NCBI GenBank assembly: GCA_034675505.1
Contig: JAUCDD010000018.1
Coordinates: forward strand, 124,001 to 188,000
From: Melaminivora sp034675505
Lineage (GTDB): Bacteria > Pseudomonadota > Gammaproteobacteria > Burkholderiales > Burkholderiaceae_C
Length of the DNA stretch: 64,000 nt
Reading direction: 5' to 3'
Below, piece after piece: positions 53,827-63,448 of this stretch. The notes under the pieces are model-generated. The model was not told where the DNA came from. It saw only the letters and a list, made by a program, of their open reading frames with translations, and did no database searches. The position numbers were made by a program, and so were the translations under genes. Numbering within the stretch: the stretch's first letter is position 1; every line of letters starts with the position of its first letter.

Positions 53827-54162
53827 CTAGGCCTGCGCGGCGGTGGCCTGCGCCAGCGCGTCGTCCAGCTCCCGGGCCGCCTGAGGGCGCACCACGCGCG
53901 CGACTTCCCGGCCATCCTTGAGAAATACCAGGGTGGGCCAGAGCTTGACGCCGAAGCTGCGCCCCAGCGGCCGGCCGGGGCCGTCCTCGACCTTGATGTG
54001 CTCGACCTGCGGCTGCCGACCCAGGGCCTGTTCGATCAGCGGCTGCGCCCGCTGGCAATGGCCGCACCAGGGGGTGCCGAATTCGAGCACGGCAGGCCCT
54101 GTGAGCTGGTCCACCATGTCGCGCGAGGGGGCCGTGGCCAGGTGGGTGGGGGTGTAGGGCAT
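53827..54162 (-). CDS. Thioredoxin-fold protein (CGHC)
   Basis: A 111-residue thioredoxin. Active site WCGHC in LEFGTPWCGHCQRAQPLIEQ, the cis-Pro in KLWPTLVFLKDG. The CGHC active site differs from CGPC of classical thioredoxin, giving a more oxidising, DsbA/PDI-like redox behaviour in known proteins. No signal peptide, so cytoplasmic. It converges on rnhA and is upstream of mobA on the same strand. Confidence 0.86.
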   Translation of the reverse strand: MPYTPTHLATAPSRDMVDQLTGPAVLEFGTPWCGHCQRAQPLIEQALGRQPQVEHIKVEDGPGRPLGRSFGVKLWPTLVFLKDGREVARVVRPQAARELDDALAQATAAQA

Positions 54163-54231
54163 GGGTTTTCTCGTGGGGCGCCGGCGGGCGGCTGGAGCGC
54201 CAAGCTTACCGGCGGCCTGGCCGCCTGCGCG

Positions 54232-54891
54232 TCAGCGAAGTGCCCATGCCTGCAGCGCGCGCAGCTGCTCCGCCGTATTGGCGTTGGCGAAGGCCCGGCC
54301 GGCATCGCCCGGCTGGTCGAAGCTGGCGTGCGCGCCGCCGTGGCGCGCGCTCCACTGCTGCACGCGCCGGCCACCGGCAGCCATGAACGCCAGCAGGTCG
54401 GGCAGCAGCGCCGCCTGCATCAGGCAGAACACGGGGTGGGCGCGCGGCGCGCCCGGGGCGGCGCCCTCGCGCACGTCCTCGGGCGCAGCCGCCGTGGCCA
54501 GCGGCGCGCCTGCGGCCAGGGCGGCGGCGGCCAGCCGCGCCGCCAGGTCGGCCGGAAACAGGGGCGTGTCGCACGGCAGGGCCAGCAGCCACGGGGTGGG
54601 GCAGTGCGCCAGCCCGGCCGCAAAGCCGGCCAGGGGGCCGGCAAAGTCGGCCGGCTCGTCGGGCCATACCGGCAGGCCCCAGGCCCGGTATTCGTCCAGG
54701 TGCCGGTTGGCGTTGAGCATCACCCCTGCCACCTGGGGCCGTACCCGCCGCGCCGCGTGCAGGGCCAGGGGCACGCCGCAGAAAAGCTGCAGCCCCTTGT
54801 CCACGCCGCCCATGCGCGTGCCGCGCCCGCCGGCCAGCACCAGGGCGGTGATGTCGTGCGGCTCGATCATGCGGCGCGGGGCAGGCGACAT
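54232..54891 (-). CDS. mobA: Molybdenum cofactor guanylyltransferase
   Basis: MobA adds GMP to molybdopterin to form the MGD cofactor. Motif near the N-terminus: ALVLAGGRGTRMGGVDKGLQ (nucleotide site), then WPDEPADFAGPLAGFAAGL and ALPCDTPLFP with the metal-binding Asp. ATG 54891 (MSPAPRRMIEPHD) lies 12 bases after the moaA stop; ATG 54870 is the alternative. It forms an operon with moaA. Confidence 0.92.
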   Translation of the reverse strand: MSPAPRRMIEPHDITALVLAGGRGTRMGGVDKGLQLFCGVPLALHAARRVRPQVAGVMLNANRHLDEYRAWGLPVWPDEPADFAGPLAGFAAGLAHCPTPWLLALPCDTPLFPADLAARLAAAALAAGAPLATAAAPEDVREGAAPGAPRAHPVFCLMQAALLPDLLAFMAAGGRRVQQWSARHGGAHASFDQPGDAGRAFANANTAEQLRALQAWALR

Positions 54892-54902
54892 CGGGCAGGC
54901 GT

Positions 54903-56045
54903 TCAGCCGCCGATGTAGCTCATCTCGATGCGCCGCCCGCCGGCGCCGGTGTCGGCGGGCAGGCTGGCGCGCAGCTCCGAGTAGCGGTCGCTGCGCTGGC
55001 CCCAGATGCCGGCGATGGCCGCCGCCAGCTGCCCGTCGCCGGCGTCGCCGCGCAGCAGGCTGCGCAGGTCCCAGCCCTGGCTGGCGAACAGGCACAGGTA
55101 CAGGCGCCCTTCCATCGACAGCCGGGCGCGGTTGCAGTCGCCGCAAAACGCCTGCGTGACGCTGCTGATCACGCCGATCTCGCCCAAGGCCGGGTCGTGC
55201 CGGCCGTCCGCGCCCGCCCAGCCCCAGCGCCGGGCCGTCTCGCCAGGGGCGCTGGCGGCCAGGGGTACCAGCGGCAGCTCGGCCTGCAGCCGGGCGATCA
55301 CCTCGGCCGAGGGCACCACCTCGTCCATGCGCCAGCCGTTGGTGGCGCCCACGTCCATGTACTCGATGAAGCGCAGCGTGGTGCCGCTGCCGCGGAAATG
55401 GCGCGCCATGGCCGGGATCTCGTGGTCGTTGGTGCCGCGCTTGACCACCATGTTGACCTTGAGATGCTCGAAGCCGGCGGCCTGCGCGGCGGCGATGCCC
55501 TCCAGCACGCCGGCCACGGGAAAGTCCATGTCGTTCATGCGCCGGAAGGTGGCGTCATGCAGGCTGTCCAGGCTGACGGTGACGCGCGATAGCCCGGCGT
55601 CCTTGAGTGCGCGCGCCTTGCGCGCCAGCAACGAGCCGTTGGTGGTCAGCGTCAGGTCCGGGGCGCGGCCGTCCACGGTGCGCAGCGCGGCCAGCTGTGC
55701 CACCAGGCGCTCCAGGTCCTTGCGCAGCAGGGGCTCGCCGCCGGTCAGGCGCAGCTTGCGCACGCCATGCGCCAGGAAGATGCGCGCTACGCGGGTGATT
55801 TCCTCGAAGCTGAGCAGGTCGCCGTGCGGCAGGTAGCGGTAGTGCTTGTCGAACACTTCCTTGGGCATGCAGTAGCTGCAGCGGAAGTTGCAGCGGTCCG
55901 TCACGCTGATGCGCAGGTCGCGCAGCGGCCGCCCGCGCGCATCCAGCAGCAGGCCGCTGGGGGGTGCGCAGTCGGCCGGCGCCGGCACCGTGGGGAGCAG
56001 CACTGCAGCGCGCTGATCCACGATAGGAATGACTCGTTCCGCCAT
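54903..56045 (-). CDS. moaA: GTP 3',8-cyclase (MoaA)
   Basis: A radical-SAM enzyme that starts molybdopterin synthesis from GTP. First cluster CNFRCSYCMPKEVF, SAM/substrate segment LRLTGGEPLLRKDLERL, second cluster region SVTQAFCGDCNRARLSMEGR and LYLCLF. It ends in GG as MoaA should (YIGG). 380 residues with an N-terminal tail of about 45 before the core. Co-transcribed with mobA. Divergent from the PilJ-domain gene. Confidence 0.95.
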   Translation of the reverse strand: MAERVIPIVDQRAAVLLPTVPAPADCAPPSGLLLDARGRPLRDLRISVTDRCNFRCSYCMPKEVFDKHYRYLPHGDLLSFEEITRVARIFLAHGVRKLRLTGGEPLLRKDLERLVAQLAALRTVDGRAPDLTLTTNGSLLARKARALKDAGLSRVTVSLDSLHDATFRRMNDMDFPVAGVLEGIAAAQAAGFEHLKVNMVVKRGTNDHEIPAMARHFRGSGTTLRFIEYMDVGATNGWRMDEVVPSAEVIARLQAELPLVPLAASAPGETARRWGWAGADGRHDPALGEIGVISSVTQAFCGDCNRARLSMEGRLYLCLFASQGWDLRSLLRGDAGDGQLAAAIAGIWGQRSDRYSELRASLPADTGAGGRRIEMSYIGG

Positions 56046-56145
56046 GGGCAAATTGTGCCGTATCGCTGTGGCGCGGGGCCTGCGCGGGGGCTTGCGGTTG
56101 ATGTGCGTCAAGGGCGGGCGGCGCGGCGTTCGGATAATTTGGCGC

Positions 56146-57027
56146 ATGGACCACCCAAGCCGCTCCCGCTCGCCCCGCTCGCCCCGTTCGCCCTGTTTCC
56201 CCTGCCTCCCGGCCGCCGGGGCGTCCCTTCGCCAGCCCGGCCGCCGCGGCGTGCTGCAGGCCACCTCGGCGTTGCTGCTGCTGCAGCTGCTGCCCTCGCA
56301 GGCGCAGGCGCGGCTGGCGCTGGCCAGCGCCATCAACCGCGCGGCGCGCTTTCGCGCGCTGTCGCAGCGGGCGGCCAAAAATTATGGGCAGCTGTACCTG
56401 CAGGTGCTGCCGGTGCGTTCGCGCGAATGGCTGGAGCACTCGCGCAAGCAGATGCAGGCCGGCCTGCGCGAGCTGGATGACAACGGCTGGCCCGCCGAAG
56501 TCGCGCGCCTGCTGGCGGAGCTGCGCAAGGCGGCGGGGCAAATGGACGCGCTGCTGGCCCAGGCGCCGGCCCGCGACACCTACCTGGCCGTGAACCGGCA
56601 GGCCGACCACCTGCTGGCCAGTGCCGACCAGGCGACGCAGGCGCTGGAGCAGCTGTCCAGCGCGCCCAGCGCGCGCCTGGTGAACCTGGCGGGACGCCAG
56701 CGCATGCTCTCGCAGCGCCTGGCGCGCGACTACGACCTGCTGGCCTCCGGCCTGGCCGGCAGCGGCGTGCGCGCGCAGATGGCGCAGGACGCGGCGCAGT
56801 TCCAGGCGGCGCTGGCCCAGCTGGGCAGCGCCCCGGTGAGCACGGCGGCGATACGCGCGGCGCTGGAGCTGGGCCAGGGGCAATGGCTGTTCCTGGAAGC
56901 GGCGCTGAAGCGCCAACCCGACGCGCGCGGCCTGGAGGACGTGGCCCACACCAGCGAGCGGCTGCTGCAGGTGATGGACGAGCTGACCGGCCTGTATGAG
57001 GCGGCCTTGCGGGACGTTTTGGGCTGA
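56146..57027 (+). CDS. PilJ-type (type IV pili methyl-accepting chemotaxis N-terminal) domain protein
   Basis: A 293-residue protein with an Arg/Ser/Pro-rich start, a hydrophobic segment that could be a Tat or Sec signal (VLQATSALLLLQLLPSQAQA), and two PilJ-type repeats. These are INRAARFRALSQRAAKNYGQ near 65 and VNLAGRQRMLSQRLARDYDL near 180, with the QRML(S)Q motif. This all-helical domain senses nitrate in NarX/NarQ-like proteins and is found alone in some nitrate or anaerobic clusters. It has no histidine-kinase or chemotaxis signalling domain, so it would be a free periplasmic sensor protein. Divergent from moaA. Confidence 0.78.
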   Translation: MDHPSRSRSPRSPRSPCFPCLPAAGASLRQPGRRGVLQATSALLLLQLLPSQAQARLALASAINRAARFRALSQRAAKNYGQLYLQVLPVRSREWLEHSRKQMQAGLRELDDNGWPAEVARLLAELRKAAGQMDALLAQAPARDTYLAVNRQADHLLASADQATQALEQLSSAPSARLVNLAGRQRMLSQRLARDYDLLASGLAGSGVRAQMAQDAAQFQAALAQLGSAPVSTAAIRAALELGQGQWLFLEAALKRQPDARGLEDVAHTSERLLQVMDELTGLYEAALRDVLG

Positions 57028-57060
57028 TTTTCGAGGAAAACCGCCCCGCGCCGGCGTGGA

Positions 57061-57100
57061 TAGGCGATATGTAGCTACTTTTCTTGTAGCGACCGAGGCG
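57061..57100. repeat. TAGCTA-type repeat copy
   Basis: GATATGTAGCTACTTTTCTT followed by GTAGCGACCGAGGCG, in the gap between the PilJ-domain gene and the convergent aldehyde dehydrogenase. GTAGCTAC is a perfect eight-base palindrome. No gene here. Confidence 0.45.
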
Positions 57101-57111
57101 CCGCGCGTGCC

Positions 57112-58545
57112 TCAGCCGTGCCGGATGGCCACGGTCTTGAGCGTGGTGAAGCCGTACAGCGCCTCGAAACCCTTCTCGCGCCCGTGGCCGCTGGATTTGA
57201 CGCCGCCAAAGGGCAGCTCCACGCCGCCGCCGGCGCCGTAGTTGTTGATGAACACCTGGCCGCTGGCCACGCGCCGCGCCATGCGCAGCTGGCGCGCGCC
57301 GTCCCGTGTCCAGATGCCCGCCACCAGCCCGTAGCGCGTGCCGTTGGCCAGCTGCACGGCCTGCTCCTCGTCCTCGAACGGCATGGCGGCCAGCACCGGG
57401 CCGAAGATTTCCTCCTGCGCCAGGCGGTGGCCGGGCGGCACGTCGCGCAGCAGCGCGGGCGCCTGGTAAAAGCCCGTCTCGGGCGCCTCGTCCACCACCG
57501 TGCCCTGCGCCGCCAGCGGGATGCCGGCATCGTGGGCGTCCGACAGGAAGTCCCACACCCGCTGCTGCTGGCTCTGGCGGATCAGCGGGCCCAGGTCCAG
57601 GTCCATGGCGGCGGGGCCCACGCGCAGCGCCTCGAAGGCGCGGGCCAGGCGCTCCAGCAGCGGCTCGTAGATGAGGGAGTCGATCAGCACGCGCGAGCCG
57701 GCCGAGCAGGTCTGGCCGGCGTTTTGCACGATGGCGTTCACGATGACCGGCACGGCGGCGTCCAGGTCGGCGTCGGCAAAGACAATCTGCGGGCTCTTGC
57801 CGCCCAGCTCCAGCGTCACCGGGCAGTGGCGCTCGGCGGCGGCCTGCTGGATCAGCATGCCGATGCGCGGGCTGCCGGTGAAGCTGATGTGCTGGATGCC
57901 CGGATGGCGCGCCAGCGCGTCGCCCACCTCGTGGCCGTAGCCGGTGACGATGTTGGGGGCGCCGGCCGGAAAGCCCGCCTCGGCCGCCAGCTGCGCCACG
58001 CGCAACAGCGACAGGCAGGCGTCCTCGGAGGGCTTCACCACGCACACGTTGCCGGCCGCCAGCGCCGCGCCCACGCAGCGCCCGAAGATCTGCATGGGGT
58101 AGTTCCACGGCACGATGTGGCCGGTGACGCCGTGGGGCTCGCGCCAGGTCAGCACGCTGTAGCCGTCGTGGTAGGGCAGAGTCTCGCCGTGCAGCTTGTC
58201 GCAGGCGCCGGCATAGAACTCGAAATAGCGCGCCAGCGCCAGCGCATCGGCGCGCGCCTGGCGCGTGGGCTTGCCGCAGTCGCGCTGCTCCAGCGCGGCG
58301 AGCTCGCCGGCGTGCTCGGCGACCAGCGCGGACAGGCGCATCGGCAGCCGGCCGCGCTCGGCCGGCGCCATGCGGCCGTACACGTGGTCGAAGCACTCGC
58401 GCGCGGCGCGCACCGCGGCGTCTATGTCCTCGGGCGTGCCGCGCTGGATCTCGTCGAAGGGCTGGCCGTCCGACGGGTCGATGACCGCGATGGTGCGGCC
58501 CGAGGTGGAGGCCATGGCCGCGTTGGCGATGTAGTGCAGTTGCAT
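57112..58545 (-). CDS. Aldehyde dehydrogenase family protein
   Basis: A 477-residue NAD(P)-dependent enzyme. Coenzyme segment GHIVPWNYPMQIFGRCVG, catalytic Glu in TLELGGKSPQIVFADADL, catalytic Cys in NAGQTCSAGSRVL, and a VELPFGGVKSSGHGREKG C-terminal part. Closest in pattern to betaine-aldehyde or gamma-aminobutyraldehyde dehydrogenases. No partner gene shows its substrate. It converges on the PilJ-domain gene. Confidence 0.88.
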   Translation of the reverse strand: MQLHYIANAAMASTSGRTIAVIDPSDGQPFDEIQRGTPEDIDAAVRAARECFDHVYGRMAPAERGRLPMRLSALVAEHAGELAALEQRDCGKPTRQARADALALARYFEFYAGACDKLHGETLPYHDGYSVLTWREPHGVTGHIVPWNYPMQIFGRCVGAALAAGNVCVVKPSEDACLSLLRVAQLAAEAGFPAGAPNIVTGYGHEVGDALARHPGIQHISFTGSPRIGMLIQQAAAERHCPVTLELGGKSPQIVFADADLDAAVPVIVNAIVQNAGQTCSAGSRVLIDSLIYEPLLERLARAFEALRVGPAAMDLDLGPLIRQSQQQRVWDFLSDAHDAGIPLAAQGTVVDEAPETGFYQAPALLRDVPPGHRLAQEEIFGPVLAAMPFEDEEQAVQLANGTRYGLVAGIWTRDGARQLRMARRVASGQVFINNYGAGGGVELPFGGVKSSGHGREKGFEALYGFTTLKTVAIRHG

Positions 58546-58656
58546 GGTGGCTATTGTGCTGCGCCCGCCGCGCGCGTGCCGGCCGCGGCAGGTTTTGGAG
58601 CCCAGCCGCCGCTTGCCGGCAGCCGGCGGTCTTCTCCAGCTATCGGATGAAGAGCA

Positions 58657-60733
58657 TCAGCCGCCCGCATGGAAGCGCACCACCAGCGGCACGATCAGGA
58701 GCGCGACGATGTTGATGATCTTGATGAGCGGGTTCACGGCCGGCCCGGCGGTGTCCTTGTAGGGGTCGCCCACGGTGTCGCCGGTGACGGCGGCCTTGTG
58801 CGCCTCGCTGCCCTTGCCGCCGTGGTGCCCGTCCTCGATGTACTTCTTGGCGTTGTCCGGCGCCGCCGCCGGTGCACATGGAAATCGCCACGAACAGCCC
58901 GGTGACGATGGTGCCCATCAGCAACCCGCCCAGGGCGCGCGGCCCCAGCAGCAGGCCCACGATGATGGGTACGGCCACCGGCAGCAGGCTGGGGACGATC
59001 ATCTCGCGGATGGCCGCACCCGTCAGCATGCCCACGGCGCGGCCGTATTCCGGTTTGGCCGTGCCTTCCATGATGCCGGGGATCTCCTTGAACTGGCGGC
59101 GCACCTCGACCACCACGGCGCCGGCGGCGCGGCCCACGGCCTCCATGGCCATGGCGCCGAACAGGTAGGGGATCAGCCCGCCGATGAACAGCCCGACGAT
59201 GACCAGGGGGTCGGAGAGGTCGAAGCTCACCTGCTGCCCGTAGGCCTGCAGCTTGTGCGTGTAGTCGGCGAACAGCACCAGCGCGGCCAGGCCGGCCGAG
59301 CCGATGGCGTAGCCCTTGGTCACCGCCTTGGTGGTGTTGCCCACGGCGTCCAGGGGGTCGGTCACGTCGCGCACCGCCGGCGGCAGCTCGGCCATCTCGG
59401 CGATGCCGCCGGCGTTATCGGTGATGGGGCCGTAGGCGTCCAGCGCCCCCACGATGCCCGCCATCGACAGCATGGACATGGCCGCCGTGGCCACGCCGTA
59501 CAGCCCGGCGAGGGTGTACGAGGCAAGGATGGCCAGGCACACGAACAGCACCGGCCAGGCGGTGGAGCGCATCGACACGCCCAGCCCGGCGATGATGTTG
59601 GTGCCGTGCCCGGTGGTCGAGGCCTGCGCGATGTGGCGCACCGGCGAATACTGCGTGCCGGTGTAGAACTCGGTGATCCAGACCAGTGCGGCGGTGAGCA
59701 CCAGCCCGGTGGCGCAGGCGCCGAACAGCCGGCCCTGCGCGCCGCTCGCGCCCAGGGCGTTGTCCGGGATGAGCCAGGCGGTGACGAACCAGAAGGCGGC
59801 CAGCGACAGCACGCCCGCGACGGCCAGCCCCCGGTACAGCGCCGGCATCACGTTGGTCATGCCGGGCCGTGCCTTCACGAAGAAGCACCCGATGATGGAC
59901 GCGACGATGGACACCGCCCCCAGCGCCAGCGGATAGGCCACGGCCGCGCCCGGCGCGGCGGTGATGAGCAGCGCGCCCAGCACCATGGTGGCGATCAGCG
60001 TCACGGCGTAGGTCTCGAACAGGTCGGCCGCCATGCCGGCGCAGTCGCCCACGTTGTCGCCCACGTTGTCGGCGATCACCGCCGGGTTGCGTGGGTCGTC
60101 CTCGGGGATGCCGGCCTCGACCTTGCCCACCAGGTCGGCGCCCACGTCGGCGCCCTTGGTGAAGATGCCGCCGCCCAGCCGCGCGAAGATGGAGATCAGC
60201 GACGAGCCGAAGGCAAAGCCGATCAGGGGGTTGAGCGTGGCCGGCAGCGCCGCCCCCGGCGCCGCCCGCGCCAGCAGCAGCCAGGCAAAGCCGGCCACGC
60301 CCAGCAGCCCCAGGCCCACCACCAGCATGCCGGTGATGGCGCCGCCGCGAAACGCCACCTGCAGCGCCGCCGCCATGCCCTGCGTGGCCGCCTGCGCGGT
60401 GCGCACGTTGGCGCGCACCGAGACGTTCATGCCAATGAAGCCGCACGCGCCCGACAGCAGCGCACCGACCACGAAGCCGGCGGCGGTGAGCAGGTCCAGG
60501 AAGAGGGCGATCAGCACCGCCAGCACCACGCCGACGACGGCGATCGCCGTGTACTGCCGGGCCAGGTAGGCGGCCGCGCCCTGCTGGATGGCGCCGGCGA
60601 TTTCCTGCATGCGGGCGTTGCCCGCGTCCTTGGCCAGGATCCAGCCCCGGGCCCAGATGCCATAGGCCACGGCAATCAAGCCGCAGATGAGAGCCAGCAT
60701 GAGAGGGGCGCTCAGCCCCGTCGTAGTGGTCAT
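58657..60733 (-). CDS. hppA: Membrane-bound proton-pumping pyrophosphatase, one frame break
   Basis: An integral membrane PPase that pumps H+ on hydrolysis of pyrophosphate. About 16 helices. Active-site segments EAGIPEDDPRNPAVIADNVG and DNVGDCAGMAADLFETYAV. The selectivity region GNTTKAVTKGYAIGSAGLA has Lys in place of Ala (position 460 in the reference numbering), which marks the K+-independent type. The frame breaks at about 58856-58862: two bases appear missing, giving a shift where GGGAWDNAKKYIEDGH should read. The corrected stop TGA is at 58657-58659 (ending VVRFHAGG). Divergent from ppa. Confidence 0.93.
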
Positions 60734-60872
60734 ACCTTCGCCTCCGTTGTGTTGGGTTTGCACGGATAGGGAAGCGCGACGCGTTGGAAGAGCTTCCGCT
60801 GCGTTGCTTCCTCGTGCCCCGAAACGGCAGGAGACGATTGGCCAACCACGCCACTGTAGTGCGCGGCCGCAA

Positions 60873-60901
60873 GCTTGCAGCAAGGGGTAAACGCCTAAAA
60901 T
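60873..60901 (+). promoter_or_regulatory. Candidate promoter for ppa
   Basis: A -10-like TAAAAT at 60896-60901 with TTGCAG at 60875-60880 (15-base spacer), 70 bases before the ppa start. It is in the 237-base region that also carries the hppA promoter on the other strand. No other element was seen there. Confidence 0.4.
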
Positions 60902-60970
60902 CGCCCCGGGCCGCGCCTGGCACCGCCGGGGCCGCGGCTACGTCACCGTCATCACCTCCATTCCCCCAAC

Positions 60971-61507
60971 ATGTCACTGAACCACGTCAGCCCCGGCAGC
61001 AAGCTGCCCGAGACCTTCAACGTCGTCGTCGAAATCCCCGCCGAATCGGATCCCATCAAGTACGAGGTGGACAAGGAATCGGGCGCGGTCTTCGTGGACC
61101 GCTTCCTCACCGTCGCCATGTACTACCCCTGCAACTACGGCTACGTGCCGCAGACGCTGTCGGGCGACGGCGACCCGGTGGACGTGCTGGTCATCACCCC
61201 GTACCCGCTGCTGCCCGGCGTGGTCGTGCCCTGCCGCGCTTTGGGCATCCTGAAAATGGAAGACGAGGCCGGCGTGGACGGCAAGGTGCTGGCCGTGCCC
61301 ACCACCAAGGTCCTCAAGATGTACGAGAACTGGAAGAGCGTGGACGACGTGAACCCGATGCGCCTGAAGGCCATCACGCACTTCTTCGAGCACTACAAGG
61401 ACCTGGAAGATGGCAAGTGGGTCAAGGTGCTGGGCTGGGAGGGCGTCGAGGCGGCGCACCAGGAAATCCGCGACGGCGTGACCAACTACGCCAAATCGCA
61501 GGGCTGA
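60971..61507 (+). CDS. ppa: Inorganic pyrophosphatase (family I, soluble)
   Basis: A 178-residue cytoplasmic enzyme that hydrolyses pyrophosphate to two phosphates. Signature SGDGDPVDVLVITPYPLLPG with three catalytic Asp, plus ESGAVFVDRFLTVAMYYPCN and KDLEDGKWVKVLGWEG. It is divergent from hppA, the membrane PPase, so two different pyrophosphate-hydrolysing enzymes share this locus. Confidence 0.96.
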   Translation: MSLNHVSPGSKLPETFNVVVEIPAESDPIKYEVDKESGAVFVDRFLTVAMYYPCNYGYVPQTLSGDGDPVDVLVITPYPLLPGVVVPCRALGILKMEDEAGVDGKVLAVPTTKVLKMYENWKSVDDVNPMRLKAITHFFEHYKDLEDGKWVKVLGWEGVEAAHQEIRDGVTNYAKSQG

Positions 61508-61529
61508 TTCGCTTCTGAAATGATAGCTA

Positions 61530-61554
61530 CATGCCGGCTATCGACGCCGGCATG
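61530..61554. terminator. Hairpin after ppa
   Basis: CATGCCGGC (61530-61538) and GCCGGCATG (61546-61554) form a nine-base stem with a seven-base loop. No T-run follows, so the terminator call is moderate. It lies in a TAGCTA-type repeat copy that starts near 61514 (AAATGATAGCTACATGCCGG). Confidence 0.5.
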
Positions 61555-61611
61555 GGTACGAAATCACTCCAAATGACCGGCGCCGGCCCGTCCCGGGCCC
61601 CAGCCGGTCAA

Positions 61612-61641
61612 TTGTCAAGATACGTAACGTCCGGCTGCTAT
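61612..61641 (+). promoter_or_regulatory. Candidate promoter of the CheW-like gene
   Basis: TTGTCA at 61612-61617 and TGCTAT at 61636-61641, spacer 18. It is 50 bases before the ATG. It fits a weak sigma-70 promoter; a motility sigma factor cannot be excluded. Confidence 0.4.
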
Positions 61642-61690
61642 GCTCGCAGCTTGTCCGCCTTGAAGGCGGTTGCTCCAGGAGTTGTGCGCC

Positions 61691-62197
61691 ATGTTGTCTT
61701 CGCCCGTCCAGCGTTCCTCGTCCGCAGCCGCTGCCACCAACGTGGCCGAGTACCTCACCTTCCGCCTGGGGCAGGAGGAGTACGGCATCGACATCCTGCG
61801 CGTGCAGGAAATCCGCTCCTATGAGCCGCCCACGCGCATGGCGCATGCGCCCGACTTCATCAAGGGCGTGATCGACCTGCGCGGCGTGATCGTGCCCATC
61901 GTGGACCTGCGCCTCAAGCTCGGCTGCGCGCAGGTCGAGTACACCGACTTCACGGTGGTCATCATCCTGAACGTCGGCGGCACCGTGCTGGGCGCGGTCG
62001 TGGATGCGGTGGCCGACGTGGTGGCACTGCCGGCTGGCGCCATCAAGGCAGCGCCGCAATTCCAGGGCCAGGTGGACGCCTCGTTCGTGCGCGGCATTGC
62101 CACCGTGGGCGAGCGCATGCTGATCGTGGTGGACATCGAATCCTTGCTGAGCGGCGCCGAGATCGGCCTGGTGCAGCGGGCCGCCGCCAGCGCCTGA
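61691..62197 (+). CDS. CheW-like chemotaxis coupling protein
   Basis: A 168-residue CheW-domain protein that links receptors to the CheA kinase. Family segments: EYLTFRLGQEEYGIDILRVQ, YEPPTRMAHAPDFIKGVIDL and RGVIVPIVDLRLKLG. ATG 61691 has a CAGGAG ribosome site upstream; ATG 61670 in frame is less likely. No other chemotaxis gene is near, so this is an isolated coupling protein. Confidence 0.9.
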   Translation: MLSSPVQRSSSAAAATNVAEYLTFRLGQEEYGIDILRVQEIRSYEPPTRMAHAPDFIKGVIDLRGVIVPIVDLRLKLGCAQVEYTDFTVVIILNVGGTVLGAVVDAVADVVALPAGAIKAAPQFQGQVDASFVRGIATVGERMLIVVDIESLLSGAEIGLVQRAAASA

Positions 62198-62226
62198 GCG
62201 CGGCCCCGAGCGGCCCCAGGCAACTT

Positions 62227-63448
62227 TCACGGCAGGCGGCGCCAGGGGCTGCGCGCCTGCAGGTCCTGCAGGTAGTGGGCCATCCCCTCGTCCTCGCGCT
62301 CCAGGAACCGCTCCACCGCCTGGGCAAACGCCGGGTGCGCCAGCCAGTGCGCGCTGCCGGCCTGCACCGGCAGCAGCGCCCGCGCCATCTTGTGCTCGCC
62401 CTGCGCCCCGCCCTCGAAGCGGCGCACGCCCTGCGCGATGCACCACTCTATGGGCTGGTAGTAGCAGGCCTCGAAGTGCAGCTGGTCCACGCGCGCGAGC
62501 GCGCCCCAGTAGCGCCCATAGGCCACCGGGCCGCCGTGCCCGGCGCCTTCGCCCTGCACGGCAACCAGGCTGGCCGCGATGGCCCGGCCCTCGCGCTCGG
62601 CGACGAACAGCACCCAGGCGTCCGGCATGTGCTGCGCCATGCGGGCGAAGAAATCGCGCGTGAGGTAGGGCGCGTTGCCGTGCTCCAGGTAGGTGCGCTC
62701 ATAGCAGCGGTAGAAAAAAATCCCAGTCGGCGGGCGTGATCGCCTGGCCGCTCAGCACGCGGAAGGTCACGCCGGCTTCGCGCACGCGGCGGCGCTCCTG
62801 GCGGATCTTCTTGCGCTTTTCCTGGTTCAGGCTGCCCAGGAAGTCCTCGAAGTCGCCAAAGCCGCCGCCGCCGTGCGGGCGAGCGTTGTGCCAGTGGAAC
62901 TGCACGGTGTGGCGCAGCATCAGCCCGCACGCGCGCGCGGCGGCGATGTCCTCGTCGGCCCCGAACAGCAGGTGCAGCGACGACAGCTGCGCCTGCTGCG
63001 CCCAGGCGATGGCGGCGCGCAGCGTGGCGGCGCGGGCCGGGCCGTCCAGCGCCAGCACGCGCGTCCCCGGCACCGGCGTGAACGGTACGGCCAGCACGGC
63101 CTTGGGGTAGTACTGCAAGCCGTGGCGCGCATAGGCCTGCGCCCAGGCCTGGTCGAATACATATTCGCCATAGGAATGCGCCTTGGCGTATGCCACGCAG
63201 GCCCCGCACAGCGCGCCGCGCTGCCAGAGCGTGAGGTAGGTCGGCGACCAGCCGGTGCGCGGCGTGGCGCTGCCGCTGTCCTCCAGGGCCGCCAGGTAGG
63301 CGTGGCGCATGAAGGGCGTGGGCCGTGGCTGGCGCGCCAGCAAGGCGTCCCAGGCGGCTGCATCGACCTGGCTGGCCGACGGGGCCAGGCGCAGCTCGTA
63401 CCCCGCATCCGCAGGCGGCGCAGGTTCAGACGGCGACCACAGTGCCAC
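62227..63448 (-). CDS. GNAT/FemAB-like N-acyltransferase (DUF482 type), one frame break
   Basis: About 406 residues once the frame is restored. The N-terminal part has FMRHAYLAALEDSGSATPRT, HSYGEYVFDQAWAQAYARHG and NQEKRKKIRQERRRVREAG. The C-terminal part has HFEACYYQPIEWCIAQGVRR and FEGGAQGEHKMARALLP, which fit the peptidogalycan-biosynthesis/recognition-like family. Frame break at A7 62714-62720: removing one A gives ADWDFFYRCYERTYLEHG. GTG 63448 is the likely start; it overlaps the end of the 5'-nucleotidase gene by 23 bases. Substrate unknown. Confidence 0.8.
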
